Assembly: GCF_001659605.2 (NCBI RefSeq)
Contig: NC_035169.2
Span: 4,516,110-4,580,109 of the forward strand
Origin: Manihot esculenta
Lineage: Eukaryota > Streptophyta > Magnoliopsida > Malpighiales > Euphorbiaceae
Direction of reading: 5' to 3'
DNA: 64,000 nucleotides
Below are positions 25,042-35,039 of the stretch, piece by piece (the stretch's first letter is position 1; each line of letters begins with the position of its first letter). The notes below the pieces were generated by a model. It made no database searches and had not been told where the DNA came from. It saw nothing but the letters and a program-made list of their open reading frames with translations. A program made the translations under genes and the position numbers.

Positions 25042-25920
25042 TTCGGCCGCCGAAACTCACTTTCGGCCGCCGAACATGCATGGACTTTGGGAGGCACGTT
25101 AGGCCCCCGAAAGTCTAAGTGAGGGAAGTGCAGGTTCGGCCGCCGAACCTCATGTTCGGCCGCCGAACATTGCATGGATGCGGAGGCACATTCGGCCCCC
25201 GAACGTGGCCTGGCCAGCCACTATAAAAGGGTCCCCTTGGTCCGCACGGGCGAGCTTTTTCTCTCCCATTGTCGGCCAAGGTGAGTCTCCACCGTTCCTC
25301 CCTCGATCTTGAGTGTTTCCTCTAGATCTTTCATGGTTTTAACAAGTTTATAACTTTGTTTTGAAGATTTGTGAGCTTTGAGCAAGTTTTGAGTGCTTGG
25401 AGGTTCAAAGAGCTTAATCTCTCCATCTCCAAGCTAGGATCGCTTTCCTCTCGTTTCTTCAAGAGGTAAGGGTCGATCTTGAACCCTTTATATGTTTTAA
25501 ACAAGTTTTAAGTAAGATCTATGGGTAGAAATGCATGTTAGGACATATGTTGAGTTTATGGGTTTTGATGATGTTTGAGCAATGTAGCTTGATTGTGTGT
25601 GAATGAAGTGTTGTAGATGGGGTATATGCATGTTTGAGACCCCTAGGAACTTGTATGTGTGTTTTGGTTGAGAATTATGCATGATCTATGGTTTTGGGAG
25701 GCAGGAGGTTCATTTGAACCAAGTTTCTGCCGTTTGGCAGAAACCAGGTTCGGCAGCCGAAGGGAGTTTCGGCCGCCGAACCCCTCTTGTGAAGGCAGCT
25801 TTCGGCTGCCGAAGGTGCCCCCGAAAAGAGACTTTCGTCTCTGTCTGGCACTTTCGGCCGCCGAAGGTGCCGCCGAACCTAGCTGAGTTTCGTCTCTGTC
25901 CAGGACTTTCGGCCGCCGAA
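25042..25920. repeat. Iterated TTCGGCCGCCGAA near-palindromes in the LTR
   Basis: Exact copies of the 13-mer start at 25042, 25062, 25135, 25155, 25768, 25853 and 25908. Single-base variants start at 25191, 25749 and 25801. Five lie in U3 just upstream of the TATA box and five lie downstream in the leader. Two of the downstream copies are part of a 55-base duplication. The 3' LTR has the same set, shifted by 7,680. The motif is GC-rich in an otherwise AT-rich element and offers several CG methylation sites. Confidence 0.9.
25222..25228 (+). promoter_or_regulatory. TATA box of the 5' LTR
   Basis: TATAAAA, in the context CACTATAAAAGGG, fits a plant core promoter. Transcription would start about 30 bases downstream. 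The same site occurs in the 3' LTR at 32902-32908. Confidence 0.75.
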
Positions 25921-26296
25921 GGTGCCGCCGAAGGTGCCCTGTTCAGCCGTTTCATGCATATTTTCTGTGATGTTTTCATGATGTTTTAGGGGGTTTTTGG
26001 GGGATGTATTAGAGTTGTGTTTATATATGTTTGGTCCCTCATTGGAGTCCACCTGTGTAGGTTCGGACCCGAGGAACCGAGGACCCCAGCAGTGAGTGAG
26101 CTGCTTCAGTGTCTGGTCAGAGCTAACCAGAGGTGAGTGGGAACAAGCTTAATGTTTTAAATCAAGCAATTAAATGTTTTGAGCATGTTTCATGCATCAT
26201 GATGACATGTAATAGGCTGATTGCATTAGTTCACGAATATGTCGCATTGCATTTTATTTTGTGGTTGTGGGTGAATGCTGTATGATCCAATTAGTC

Positions 26297-26576
26297 CACG
26301 AGACTTTATGTATGTTATGACAGGAAGACCAGGACCCCATGCTACGGCCTGGCACGAGACTTTATATAAGTTATGACAGGAAGACCAGGACCCCATGCTA
26401 CGGCCTGGCACGAGGCTTTATATATGATATGACAGGAAGACCAGGACCCCATGCTACGGCCTGGCACGAGGCTTTATATATGATATGACAGGAAGACCAG
26501 GACCCCATGCTACGGCCTGGCACGAGACTTTATGTATGTTATGACAGGAAGACCAGGACCCCATGCTACGGCCTGG
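26297..26576 (+). repeat. 56 bp x 5 tandem array in the 5' LTR leader
   Basis: Five units begin with CACGAG at 26297, 26353, 26409, 26465 and 26521. They share a GACAGGAAGACCAGGACCCC core and differ mainly in the TTTATRTA segment. A sixth partial unit begins CATGAG at 26577. Confidence 0.93.
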
Positions 26577-27193
26577 CATGAGACTATGTTGGGACTAATT
26601 GGTGACAGGTTCACCCTTGATGTGGATTGTCTGTGATATGATGCATTTCATGAAAGCATGAACTTTAATATAATGTTTTTAGTTTCTGCTCACTGGGCTT
26701 TTAGCTCACCCCTCTCCCCTAACCCCAGGTTTGCAGGTACGGGAGTGATAGAGAAGAAAAGAAGAGAAAAGTCATATGTATGTAATAGCTAGAGTATGTG
26801 GACATGAAAAATGATAAGAATGTAATGTAATTATGTTATTGAGGATAGAGTTGTGCTTGACCATAGTATATGTTAATCCCTTGGTATGTACATGATCTTG
26901 TGTTTTGATATTGATGTAAACCAACTCACCATATGATGTATAGCCCTTGAGGCTTTGATGAAATCCCACAGAGGGATTAATGTTTATGTATATGATGAAT
27001 ATAGTGCATGCACAGGTTGAGTTTGGTGAATGAAGAAAAAGAAAAGTTTTTAATTCTTATGTATGTTTGATGATCATGTATGGGATTAAATTGGTGAACA
27101 GGATGTATGTAGGCTTGCTACGGGTTCCGGCGGCCTTAAGCCGACCTGAATCCTAGCGCCGGTAGCGGTCCGGATTTCCGGGGCGTTACAGAG

Positions 27194-27205
27194 TGGTATC
27201 AGAGC
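27194..27205 (+). promoter_or_regulatory. Primer-binding site (initiator Met tRNA type)
   Basis: TGGTATCAGAGC lies three bases after the 5' LTR. It is the usual plant sequence complementary to the 3' end of initiator methionine tRNA, which primes minus-strand DNA synthesis. Confidence 0.95.
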
Positions 27206-27442
27206 CCTAGGTTCATATGGTCGGACCTAGAGTGTCGGGCTCATAGATGTTATAGAAGGTCAAGCACAATAGGCAAAAATCATGTCCACTAGGATAGGAT
27301 GTAGAGTCCTGTCTTGCTATGATTGTATGATATACCATGATGATATGCTATGTGTGTAATGTAGCTGTGAGGTTCATGCTTGCCGACATGAACCATTTAA
27401 TGCTAATGTTTATGTGATGTTTACTGTTTCTCAGAAAACAGG

Positions 27443-30400
27443 ATGAGAGGAACCCGTCGATCTGCACGATTGACTGGAATACCACCTCAGGACGAGGGCA
27501 TTGGTGCCCGTCCTTCAACATTGCCTAGGGCAATGTCAAGTAGGTCCAACAGGGACCGAGCAGTGAGAGACCCTAGAAGGTCTTTAGATCTGGGAAGAAG
27601 CAGATCAGTCAGAGGAACAGTGCAGGGAGGTATGTCAGAGGATATGGGGGATCAGATGGATGTTGATCAAAGGAGGGATGGCAGTTTGGGCGTCAGTATG
27701 TCAGAAGAGGGTATGGGAGAATCCCAAGGAGGCACTCAGGCCTCGGGATTTGTTCAGCCACCTCACTATCCGCCCTACACCCAAAATCCCGGGTATTCGA
27801 TGGGAGGTACATCGGATTACCCTAGTTTTAACCCTTACTCCACACAGATGCCATACCCACCATACTACCCTCCATATCCACAGTACCCAATGTACCCACC
27901 TCCACCATATCATCCAAATCCAGCAAACCCTACCTCAGGGGATGCTGTACCTCCTCCACCACCAGCACCTACAGTCCCAGATACCCAGATACCTCAGCCT
28001 AGCTCATCTGGGGGAAGTAAGGCTAAAATGACAGATTACATGAAGTTGGGTGCTCCCCAGTTTGAGTCAGGCGATGACCCGTTCGTATATTTGGAGAAGG
28101 TCAAGATGATCACAGAGGAGATCGGAGCTGATGATAGTAGAGCCATTCAGATGGCTGGTTTCACCTTGAAATGCAAAAAGGCCCGTGAGTGGTTCAAAAA
28201 CTATGTGAAGCCGAGGGTGGATAGCCTATCATGGGAGGAGTTCGCTAATGAATTTGCAGGATGGGCTTTCCCTGATAGTTCAAGGGAATTGAAGATGATA
28301 GAATTCGAGCAGTTGAGGCAAACCGATGACATGAGTGTAGACGAGTATACTGACAGGTTTATGGAGTTGCTGCCTTTTGCTGGGCAAGACCTTAGCACAG
28401 ACCAGAAGAAGTCGAGGAGGTATATCATGAAGCTCCATCCCAGGTATTCCTCCTTGGTACAGTCAGCAGACAGAGAGAGTTTTCACGCCATAGTAGACAT
28501 GGCTAGGAGAATGGAGGCTAGTGCCATCGTTCAGGGTACAGTCAAACAGACAGTGGCACAAGCTTCTGGTTCTAAAACTCCGGGAGGGGGAAGGTTAGAT
28601 CCCTCTACCTTGAGTGCAGCAGCTTCAGGCAGTAAGAGATGGGGTAAGCCCAAGGGTAAGAAGAATAAGTTCTGGAACAAGGTCAAGTCTAGTCTGGGGT
28701 TTGGCAGTGGTTCTAGTTCTGGGGCAGATAATGCAGCTTGTGCGAAGTGTGGTAGGCCACACAGGGGTTTATGCCGGTATGGGACGACGACCTGCTACAG
28801 ATGTGGGCAAGAGGGGCATATGTCATGGCAATGTCCTAAAGCAGTTCCTATGGCACAGACACAGCAGACAGCTTCAGGAAGTGTGGCACAGCCAGTAGCT
28901 CCAGCTGCTACACAGGCCAGTGGCAGAGGCAGAGGGAGAGGGTCAGCCTCTTCTTCAGCAGGGTTCAGAGGTGAGGGTCCGTCAGCTCCAGCCAGGATCT
29001 TCACCATGACGCAGCAGGAGGCTAACACATCCAACACCGTGGTGTCAGGTAAACTCATCATAGGGTGTTCTGATGTGTATGCATTAATGGACCCGGGTGC
29101 ATCTCACTCTTTTATTGCACCGAGAGCCGTACAGAGGTTAGGATTGATGGTCTCTGAGTTAGAGTGTCCCCTATGGGTCAGTGGACCCAAGTGTGACCCG
29201 TCAGTTGCAGAGTCAGTCTGCCAGTGTAGTCCAGTTTTTATAGAGGGAAGATGCTTGTCCGCCGACCTTGTGGTTCTAGATTTGACAGACTTTGACGTCA
29301 TTCTAGGGATGGATTGGCTATCTACCCATGGTGCTACCTTGGACTGCAGGGACAAAGTAGTTAAGTTCAGATGTCAGGATGGGTCAGAGGTCGTCTTCAG
29401 AGGAGACAATAGGGGTACACCTAGAGGTCTAATTTCAGCTCTTCAGGCTCGTAGGTTGCTTAGGAGGGGATGTCAGGGGTTTCTAGCTCATGTGAGGGAG
29501 TTGGATAGTCATGTTAGAGAGCCCGCCTCAGTGCCTGTGGTGAGTGAGTTCTTAGACGTTTTCCCAGACGAGCTGCCAGGGTTACCACCTGCTAGGGAGA
29601 TAGAGTTCGAAATTGAGTTAATGCCTGGAACTAGGCCTATCTCTATCCCTCCCTACAGGATGGCACCAGCCGAGATGAAAGAGTTAAAAGAACAGTTGCA
29701 GGAACTGGTAGACAAGGGTTTCATCCGACCGAGTACCTCACCTTGGGGTGCTCCAGTACTCTTTGTGAAGAAAAAGGATGGATCCCTCAGGCTTTGTATC
29801 GACTACAGGCAGTTGAACAAAGTCACCATCAAGAATAAGTACCCATTGCCAAGGATCGACGATCTATTCGACCAGCTAGCAGGAGCGGGTTGTTTCTCCA
29901 AAATAGATCTGAGATCCGGGTACCATCAGTTGAGAATCAGAGAGGAGGACGTGCCAAAGACGGCCTTCAGGACCAGATATGGGCACTATGAGTTCCTTGT
30001 GATGCCGTTCGGGTTAACTAACGCCCCTGCAGCATTCATGGACCTCATGAACAGAATATTCAGACCATACCTGGATCACTTCGTTATTGTCTTCATAGAT
30101 GATATCCTAGTGTATTCCAGGAATGCAGAGGAGCATGCCCATCATCTGAGGATAGTTTTGCAGACCTTGAGGGAACATGGCTTGTATGCCAAGTTCTCCA
30201 AGTGTGAGTTCTGGTTAAGGAGCATATCATTCTTGGGGCATATAGTGTCAGAGAATGGAATAGAGGTAGACCCCAAGAAAGTAGAGGCTGTGACTAACTG
30301 GCCCAGACCCACCTCAGTGACAGAGATCAGAAGTTTCTTGGGTTTGGCTGGTTATTACAGGAGGTTCGTACAGGACTTCTCCAAGATTGCAGCTCCTTTA

Positions 30401-32434
30401 ACCAGATTGACCAGAAAGAATCAGAGGTTCGAGTGGACCGATCGATGTGAAGAAAGCTTTGAGGAGCTCAAGAAGAGGTTGACTTCAGCACCAGTGTTAG
30501 CTCTGCCAATCAGCAATGAGGACTTCACAGTATTCTGTGATGCATCCAGAGTAGGCTTGGGTTGTGTGTTGATGCAGAATGGTAGGGTGATCGCTTATGC
30601 TTCTAGACAGCTAAAGAGGCATGAGATGAATTACCCCACACACGATCTGGAGATGGCAGCAGTTATCTTTGCCCTCAAGATGTGGAGGCATTACCTCTAT
30701 GGGGTAAAATGTGAGATCTTCACAGATCATAAGAGCCTGCAGCACATCTTGAGTCAGAGAGATTTGAACTTGAGGCAGAGGAGATGGGTAGAACTGCTCA
30801 GTGACTATGATTGTAAGATACAGTACCATCCGGGTAAGGCTAATGTAGTAGCTGATGCCTTAAGCCGGAAATCACTTGGCAGTCTATCCCACATCACGGC
30901 AGAGAGGAGACCGGTGGTGAAGGAATTTTATAAGCTCATTGAGGAGGGTCTACAGATGGAGTTGTCTGGTACAGGTGCTTTGATTGCACAGATGAAAGTA
31001 ACCCCCGTGTTTCTGGAGCAGGTGGCTCAGAAACAGCACGAGGACCCAGAGTTGGTGAAGATTGCCAGGACTGTTCAGTCAGGCAAAGATAGCGAGTTCA
31101 GATTCGATGATAAGGGGATCCTCCGCTATGGGAACAGACTATGTGTACCAGATGACATCGGGCTTAAAGGAGACATTATGAGAGAGGCTCATAATGCAAG
31201 ATACAGCATTCACCCTGGAGCCACCAAGATGTATCAAGATCTGAAGAGGGTGTATTGGTGGCCAGCTATGAAGAGGGAAGTGGCACAATTCGTGTCAGCC
31301 TGCGAAATATGTCAGAGGGTGAAGCTGGAACATCAGAAGCCGGCTGGAATGCTTAACCCGCTACCTATTCCAGAATGGAAATGGGAGAACATAGCTATGG
31401 ACTTTGTAGTGGGGTTACCGGCAACATCCAACAGACTAGACTCCATATGGGTGATTGTGGACAGACTCACCAAATCTGCTCACTTCATTCCAGTTAGGAG
31501 CAACTACTCTGTGGATAAGTTAGCGCAGGTTTATGTGGATGAAGTCGTCAGACTACATGGGGTCCCGGTATCTATAGTGTCAGATAGAGGGCCCCAGTTC
31601 ACCTCCAGGTTTTGGCGGAGTCTGCAGAGTGCTATGGGTACCAGGTTAGATTTCAGTACTGCCTTCCACCCCCAGACTGATGGACAGTCAGAGAGGACCA
31701 TCCAGACCATAGAAGATATGCTCAGAATGTGTGTGCTAGATTTTGGCGGTTCTTGGAAGCAACATCTACCTTTGGTGGAGTTTGCCTACAATAACAGCTA
31801 TCATGCTAGCATAGGGATGGCTCCCTATGAAGCTTTATATGGGAGGAAGTGCAGGTCACCCGTTTGTTGGGAAGAGGTAGGAGAGAGGTCCTTAGCAGGG
31901 CCTGAGCTTGTTGAGATCACCAGCAGGGTGGTGCCCATTATCAGAGAAAGGATAGAGACTGCCACCAGCAGGCAGAAAAGTTATGCAGACATCCGCAGGA
32001 AACAGGTAGAGTTTCAGGAGGGGGATCTAGTATTGCTCAAGGTGTCTCCAATGAAAGGGGTGGTTCGATTTGGTAAAAAGGGTAAGCTAGCTCCGCGGTA
32101 CATTGGACCCTTTGAAGTCCTGCAAAGGATTGGGAATGTATCATACAAGCTGGACTTGCCTGCTTCTATGGAAAGAATCCATCCGGTTTTCCATGTTTCC
32201 ATGTTGAGGAAGTTCGTGTCAGATCCGGGCAAGGTTCTTAGCGAGCCTGATGTGGAGATCCAAGAGGATCTCACTTATGTTGAACAGCCAGTGCGGATTC
32301 TTGACACTCAGATCAGAAAGTTGAGGAACAAGGAAATCCCGATGGTGAAAGTCCTTTGGAACCACCACAATTTGGAAGAATGCACTTGGGAGACCCGGGA
32401 GTCCATGCTCCAGCAGTACCCCCACCTCTTCTAA
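27443..32434 (+). CDS. Gag-Pol polyprotein of the Ty3/gypsy element
   Basis: One frame of 1,663 residues. An N-terminal basic and then proline/tyrosine-rich region precedes a retrotransposon Gag domain (about 195-370). A CCHC zinc knuckle, [14 protein letters not shown], starts at about residue 451. The aspartic protease has DPGASHSF at about 550. Reverse transcriptase has FIDD at 884-887, and RNase H starts near D1033. Integrase shows an HHCC zinc part from H1257 and a catalytic triad at D1320, D1381 and E1417, with 35 residues between the last two. The C-terminal ~45 residues are chromodomain-like, a feature linked to heterochromatin targeting in chromoviruses. All catalytic residues checked are present and there is no stop or frameshift. 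Gag and Pol are fused without a recoding site, as in many plant gypsy elements. Confidence 0.97.
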   Translation: MRGTRRSARLTGIPPQDEGIGARPSTLPRAMSSRSNRDRAVRDPRRSLDLGRSRSVRGTVQGGMSEDMGDQMDVDQRRDGSLGVSMSEEGMGESQGGTQASGFVQPPHYPPYTQNPGYSMGGTSDYPSFNPYSTQMPYPPYYPPYPQYPMYPPPPYHPNPANPTSGDAVPPPPPAPTVPDTQIPQPSSSGGSKAKMTDYMKLGAPQFESGDDPFVYLEKVKMITEEIGADDSRAIQMAGFTLKCKKAREWFKNYVKPRVDSLSWEEFANEFAGWAFPDSSRELKMIEFEQLRQTDDMSVDEYTDRFMELLPFAGQDLSTDQKKSRRYIMKLHPRYSSLVQSADRESFHAIVDMARRMEASAIVQGTVKQTVAQASGSKTPGGGRLDPSTLSAAASGSKRWGKPKGKKNKFWNKVKSSLGFGSGSSSGADNAACAKCGRPHRGLCRYGTTTCYRCGQEGHMSWQCPKAVPMAQTQQTASGSVAQPVAPAATQASGRGRGRGSASSSAGFRGEGPSAPARIFTMTQQEANTSNTVVSGKLIIGCSDVYALMDPGASHSFIAPRAVQRLGLMVSELECPLWVSGPKCDPSVAESVCQCSPVFIEGRCLSADLVVLDLTDFDVILGMDWLSTHGATLDCRDKVVKFRCQDGSEVVFRGDNRGTPRGLISALQARRLLRRGCQGFLAHVRELDSHVREPASVPVVSEFLDVFPDELPGLPPAREIEFEIELMPGTRPISIPPYRMAPAEMKELKEQLQELVDKGFIRPSTSPWGAPVLFVKKKDGSLRLCIDYRQLNKVTIKNKYPLPRIDDLFDQLAGAGCFSKIDLRSGYHQLRIREEDVPKTAFRTRYGHYEFLVMPFGLTNAPAAFMDLMNRIFRPYLDHFVIVFIDDILVYSRNAEEHAHHLRIVLQTLREHGLYAKFSKCEFWLRSISFLGHIVSENGIEVDPKKVEAVTNWPRPTSVTEIRSFLGLAGYYRRFVQDFSKIAAPLTRLTRKNQRFEWTDRCEESFEELKKRLTSAPVLALPISNEDFTVFCDASRVGLGCVLMQNGRVIAYASRQLKRHEMNYPTHDLEMAAVIFALKMWRHYLYGVKCEIFTDHKSLQHILSQRDLNLRQRRWVELLSDYDCKIQYHPGKANVVADALSRKSLGSLSHITAERRPVVKEFYKLIEEGLQMELSGTGALIAQMKVTPVFLEQVAQKQHEDPELVKIARTVQSGKDSEFRFDDKGILRYGNRLCVPDDIGLKGDIMREAHNARYSIHPGATKMYQDLKRVYWWPAMKREVAQFVSACEICQRVKLEHQKPAGMLNPLPIPEWKWENIAMDFVVGLPATSNRLDSIWVIVDRLTKSAHFIPVRSNYSVDKLAQVYVDEVVRLHGVPVSIVSDRGPQFTSRFWRSLQSAMGTRLDFSTAFHPQTDGQSERTIQTIEDMLRMCVLDFGGSWKQHLPLVEFAYNNSYHASIGMAPYEALYGRKCRSPVCWEEVGERSLAGPELVEITSRVVPIIRERIETATSRQKSYADIRRKQVEFQEGDLVLLKVSPMKGVVRFGKKGKLAPRYIGPFEVLQRIGNVSYKLDLPASMERIHPVFHVSMLRKFVSDPGKVLSEPDVEIQEDLTYVEQPVRILDTQIRKLRNKEIPMVKVLWNHHNLEECTWETRESMLQQYPHLF

Positions 32435-32532
32435 GGTTAGTTAAGATGTGTTCCATGTGCTATATGTGTGTATGTTATGTTTGTTTCGCTATGCATGTAC
32501 TAGTTGAGGAACATTCGGGGACGAATGTTCTT

Positions 32533-32545
32533 AAGGGGGGGAGAA
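32533..32545 (+). promoter_or_regulatory. Polypurine tract
   Basis: AAGGGGGGGAGAA lies directly upstream of the 3' LTR, where plus-strand DNA synthesis is primed. Confidence 0.92.
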
Positions 32546-34870
32546 TGTAATACCCGGCTAGACTCCGGTATCGGAATTCCTACCGTCCGGTGGAATTTGG
32601 GTGTCGGAAACCTCTAGAAGGGTAAAAGCATGTTTTTATTAAATGTTTTCATGTATTTTAATGTTTTAAGTATGATTTTAAATAAGTTTTTGCATGAAAA
32701 TTCTTTAAGGAAAAACCCAGGTTCGGCCGCCGAAACTCACTTTCGGCCGCCGAACATGCATGGACTTTGGGAGGCACGTTAGGCCCCCGAAAGTCTAAGT
32801 GAGGGAAGTGCAGGTTCGGCCGCCGAACCTCATGTTCGGCCGCCGAACATTGCATGGATGCGGAGGCACATTCGGCCCCCGAACGTGGCCTGGCCAGCCA
32901 CTATAAAAGGGTCCCCTTGGTCCGCACGGGCGAGCTTTTTCTCTCCCATTGTCGGCCAAGGTGAGTCTCCACCGTTCCTCCCTCGATCTTGAGTGTTTCC
33001 TCTAGATCTTTCATGGTTTTAACAAGTTTATAACTTTGTTTTGAAGATTTGTGAGCTTTGAGCAAGTTTTGAGTGCTTGGAGGTTCAAAGAGCTTAATCT
33101 CTCCATCTCCAAGCTAGGATCGCTTTCCTCTCGTTTCTTCAAGAGGTAAGGGTCGATCTTGAACCCTTTATATGTTTTAAACAAGTTTTAAGTAAGATCT
33201 ATGGGTAGAAATGCATGTTAGGACATATGTTGAGTTTATGGGTTTTGATGATGTTTGAGCAATGTAGCTTGATTGTGTGTGAATGAAGTGTTGTAGATGG
33301 GGTATATGCATGTTTGAGACCCCTAGGAACTTGTATGTGTGTTTTGGTTGAGAATTATGCATGATCTATGGTTTTGGGAGGCAGGAGGTTCATTTGAACC
33401 AAGTTTCTGCCGTTTGGCAGAAACCAGGTTCGGCAGCCGAAGGGAGTTTCGGCCGCCGAACCCCTCTTGTGAAGGCAGCTTTCGGCTGCCGAAGGTGCCC
33501 CCGAAAAGAGACTTTCGTCTCTGTCTGGCACTTTCGGCCGCCGAAGGTGCCGCCGAACCTAGCTGAGTTTCGTCTCTGTCCAGGACTTTCGGCCGCCGAA
33601 GGTGCCGCCGAAGGTGCCCTGTTCAGCCGTTTCATGCATATTTTCTGTGATGTTTTCATGATGTTTTAGGGGGTTTTTGGGGGATGTATTAGAGTTGTGT
33701 TTATATATGTTTGGTCCCTCATTGGAGTCCACCTGTGTAGGTTCGGACCCGAGGAACCGAGGACCCCAGCAGTGAGTGAGCTGCTTCAGTGTCTGGTCAG
33801 AGCTAACCAGAGGTGAGTGGGAACAAGCTTAATGTTTTAAATCAAGCAATTAAATGTTTTGAGCATGTTTCATGCATCATGATGACATGTAATAGGCTGA
33901 TTGCATTAGTTCACGAATATGTCGCATTGCATTTTATTTTGTGGTTGTGGGTGAATGCTGTATGATCCAATTAGTCCACGAGACTTTATGTATGTTATGA
34001 CAGGAAGACCAGGACCCCATGCTACGGCCTGGCACGAGACTTTATATAAGTTATGACAGGAAGACCAGGACCCCATGCTACGGCCTGGCACGAGGCTTTA
34101 TATATGATATGACAGGAAGACCAGGACCCCATGCTACGGCCTGGCACGAGGCTTTATATATGATATGACAGGAAGACCAGGACCCCATGCTACGGCCTGG
34201 CACGAGACTTTATGTATGTTATGACAGGAAGACCAGGACCCCATGCTACGGCCTGGCATGAGACTATGTTGGGACTAATTGGTGACAGGTTCACCCTTGA
34301 TGTGGATTGTCTGTGATATGATGCATTTCATGAAAGCATGAACTTTAATATAATGTTTTTAGTTTCTGCTCACTGGGCTTTTAGCTCACCCCTCTCCCCT
34401 AACCCCAGGTTTGCAGGTACGGGAGTGATAGAGAAGAAAAGAAGAGAAAAGTCATATGTATGTAATAGCTAGAGTATGTGGACATGAAAAATGATAAGAA
34501 TGTAATGTAATTATGTTATTGAGGATAGAGTTGTGCTTGACCATAGTATATGTTAATCCCTTGGTATGTACATGATCTTGTGTTTTGATATTGATGTAAA
34601 CCAACTCACCATATGATGTATAGCCCTTGAGGCTTTGATGAAATCCCACAGAGGGATTAATGTTTATGTATATGATGAATATAGTGCATGCACAGGTTGA
34701 GTTTGGTGAATGAAGAAAAAGAAAAGTTTTTAATTCTTATGTATGTTTGATGATCATGTATGGGATTAAATTGGTGAACAGGATGTATGTAGGCTTGCTA
34801 CGGGTTCCGGCGGCCTTAAGCCGACCTGAATCCTAGCGCCGGTAGCGGTCCGGATTTCCGGGGCGTTACA
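32546..34870 (+). repeat. 3' LTR of the gypsy element
   Basis: It is 2,325 bp and appears identical to the 5' LTR over its full length. It carries the same TATA box (32902-32908), near-palindrome clusters (32722-33600) and tandem array. Transcription from here would read into hAT sequence and then toward PXC3, about 5 kb away. Confidence 0.97.
33977..34256 (+). repeat. 56 bp x 5 tandem array in the 3' LTR
   Basis: This is the exact counterpart of the array in the 5' LTR, with the same five-unit count and the same unit variants. That again indicates no change since insertion. Confidence 0.93.
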
Positions 34871-35039
34871 GGGTATCCGAGCACCTATTCCCGAACCCTA
34901 CCCGAATCCGAGACGGGTAGCATTTTTCAAACCCGAACCCGCCCAAATCCGTTTTATAAAAATCCAAATCCGTCCTAATAGGGTTTGGACGGATCGGGTA
35001 CCCGCAAAAATCCGCCCGACTGACATCCCTAAATGGTTT

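Larger units (their letters stand above)
24866..27190 (+). repeat. 5' LTR of the gypsy element
   Basis: It starts TGTAATACCC and ends GGCGTTACA. U3 is short, about 390 bases, because the TATA box is at 25222. The remaining ~1.9 kb would be transcribed as R/U5 leader. The LTR contains iterated TTCGGCCGCCGAA motifs on both sides of the TATA box and a 56 bp x 5 array. It is identical by eye to the 3' copy 7,680 bases downstream. Confidence 0.97.
24866..34870 (+). mobile_element. Complete Ty3/gypsy LTR retrotransposon (chromovirus, Tekay/Del-like), 10,005 bp
   Basis: The element has all parts in order: 5' LTR 24866-27190, primer-binding site, a single gag-pol frame 27443-32434, polypurine tract, and 3' LTR 32546-34870. 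It is flanked by a perfect 5 bp duplication GGGTA (24861-24865 and 34871-34875). Both LTRs are 2,325 bp, begin TG and end CA, and appear identical line by line, so the insertion is very recent. Domain order (protease, reverse transcriptase, RNase H, integrase, chromodomain-like end) and long LTRs suggest the Tekay/Del clade of chromoviruses. With no frame break it is probably autonomous. It inserted into the hAT element, in its subterminal GGGTA-rich repeats. Confidence 0.97.
23918..35031. mobile_element. Non-autonomous hAT DNA transposon, split by an LTR retrotransposon
   Basis: The ends are short imperfect inverted repeats opening TAGGGATGGCA on the left and TAGGGATGTCA (reverse complement) on the right. 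They are flanked by a perfect 8 bp target duplication AATGGTTT at 23910-23917 and 35032-35039. An 8 bp duplication and this terminal sequence are hallmarks of the hAT superfamily. The subterminal parts hold many ACCCGAACCCG-type repeats on both sides. Without the retrotransposon the element is only about 1.1 kb and encodes no transposase, so it depends on one in trans. It landed between the DTW and PXC3 genes. Confidence 0.85.

Noticed and set aside
25659..25989. Overlapping frames on both strands in the LTR (also 33339-33669)
   Set aside because: They are produced by the GC-rich repeated motif and read FGRR/SAAE-type repeats in several frames; they are part of the LTR, not genes.
26297..26576. 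CRISPR-like or satellite interpretation of the 56 bp array
   Set aside because: Units are directly adjacent with no unique spacers, in a plant LTR, so it is an ordinary tandem array.
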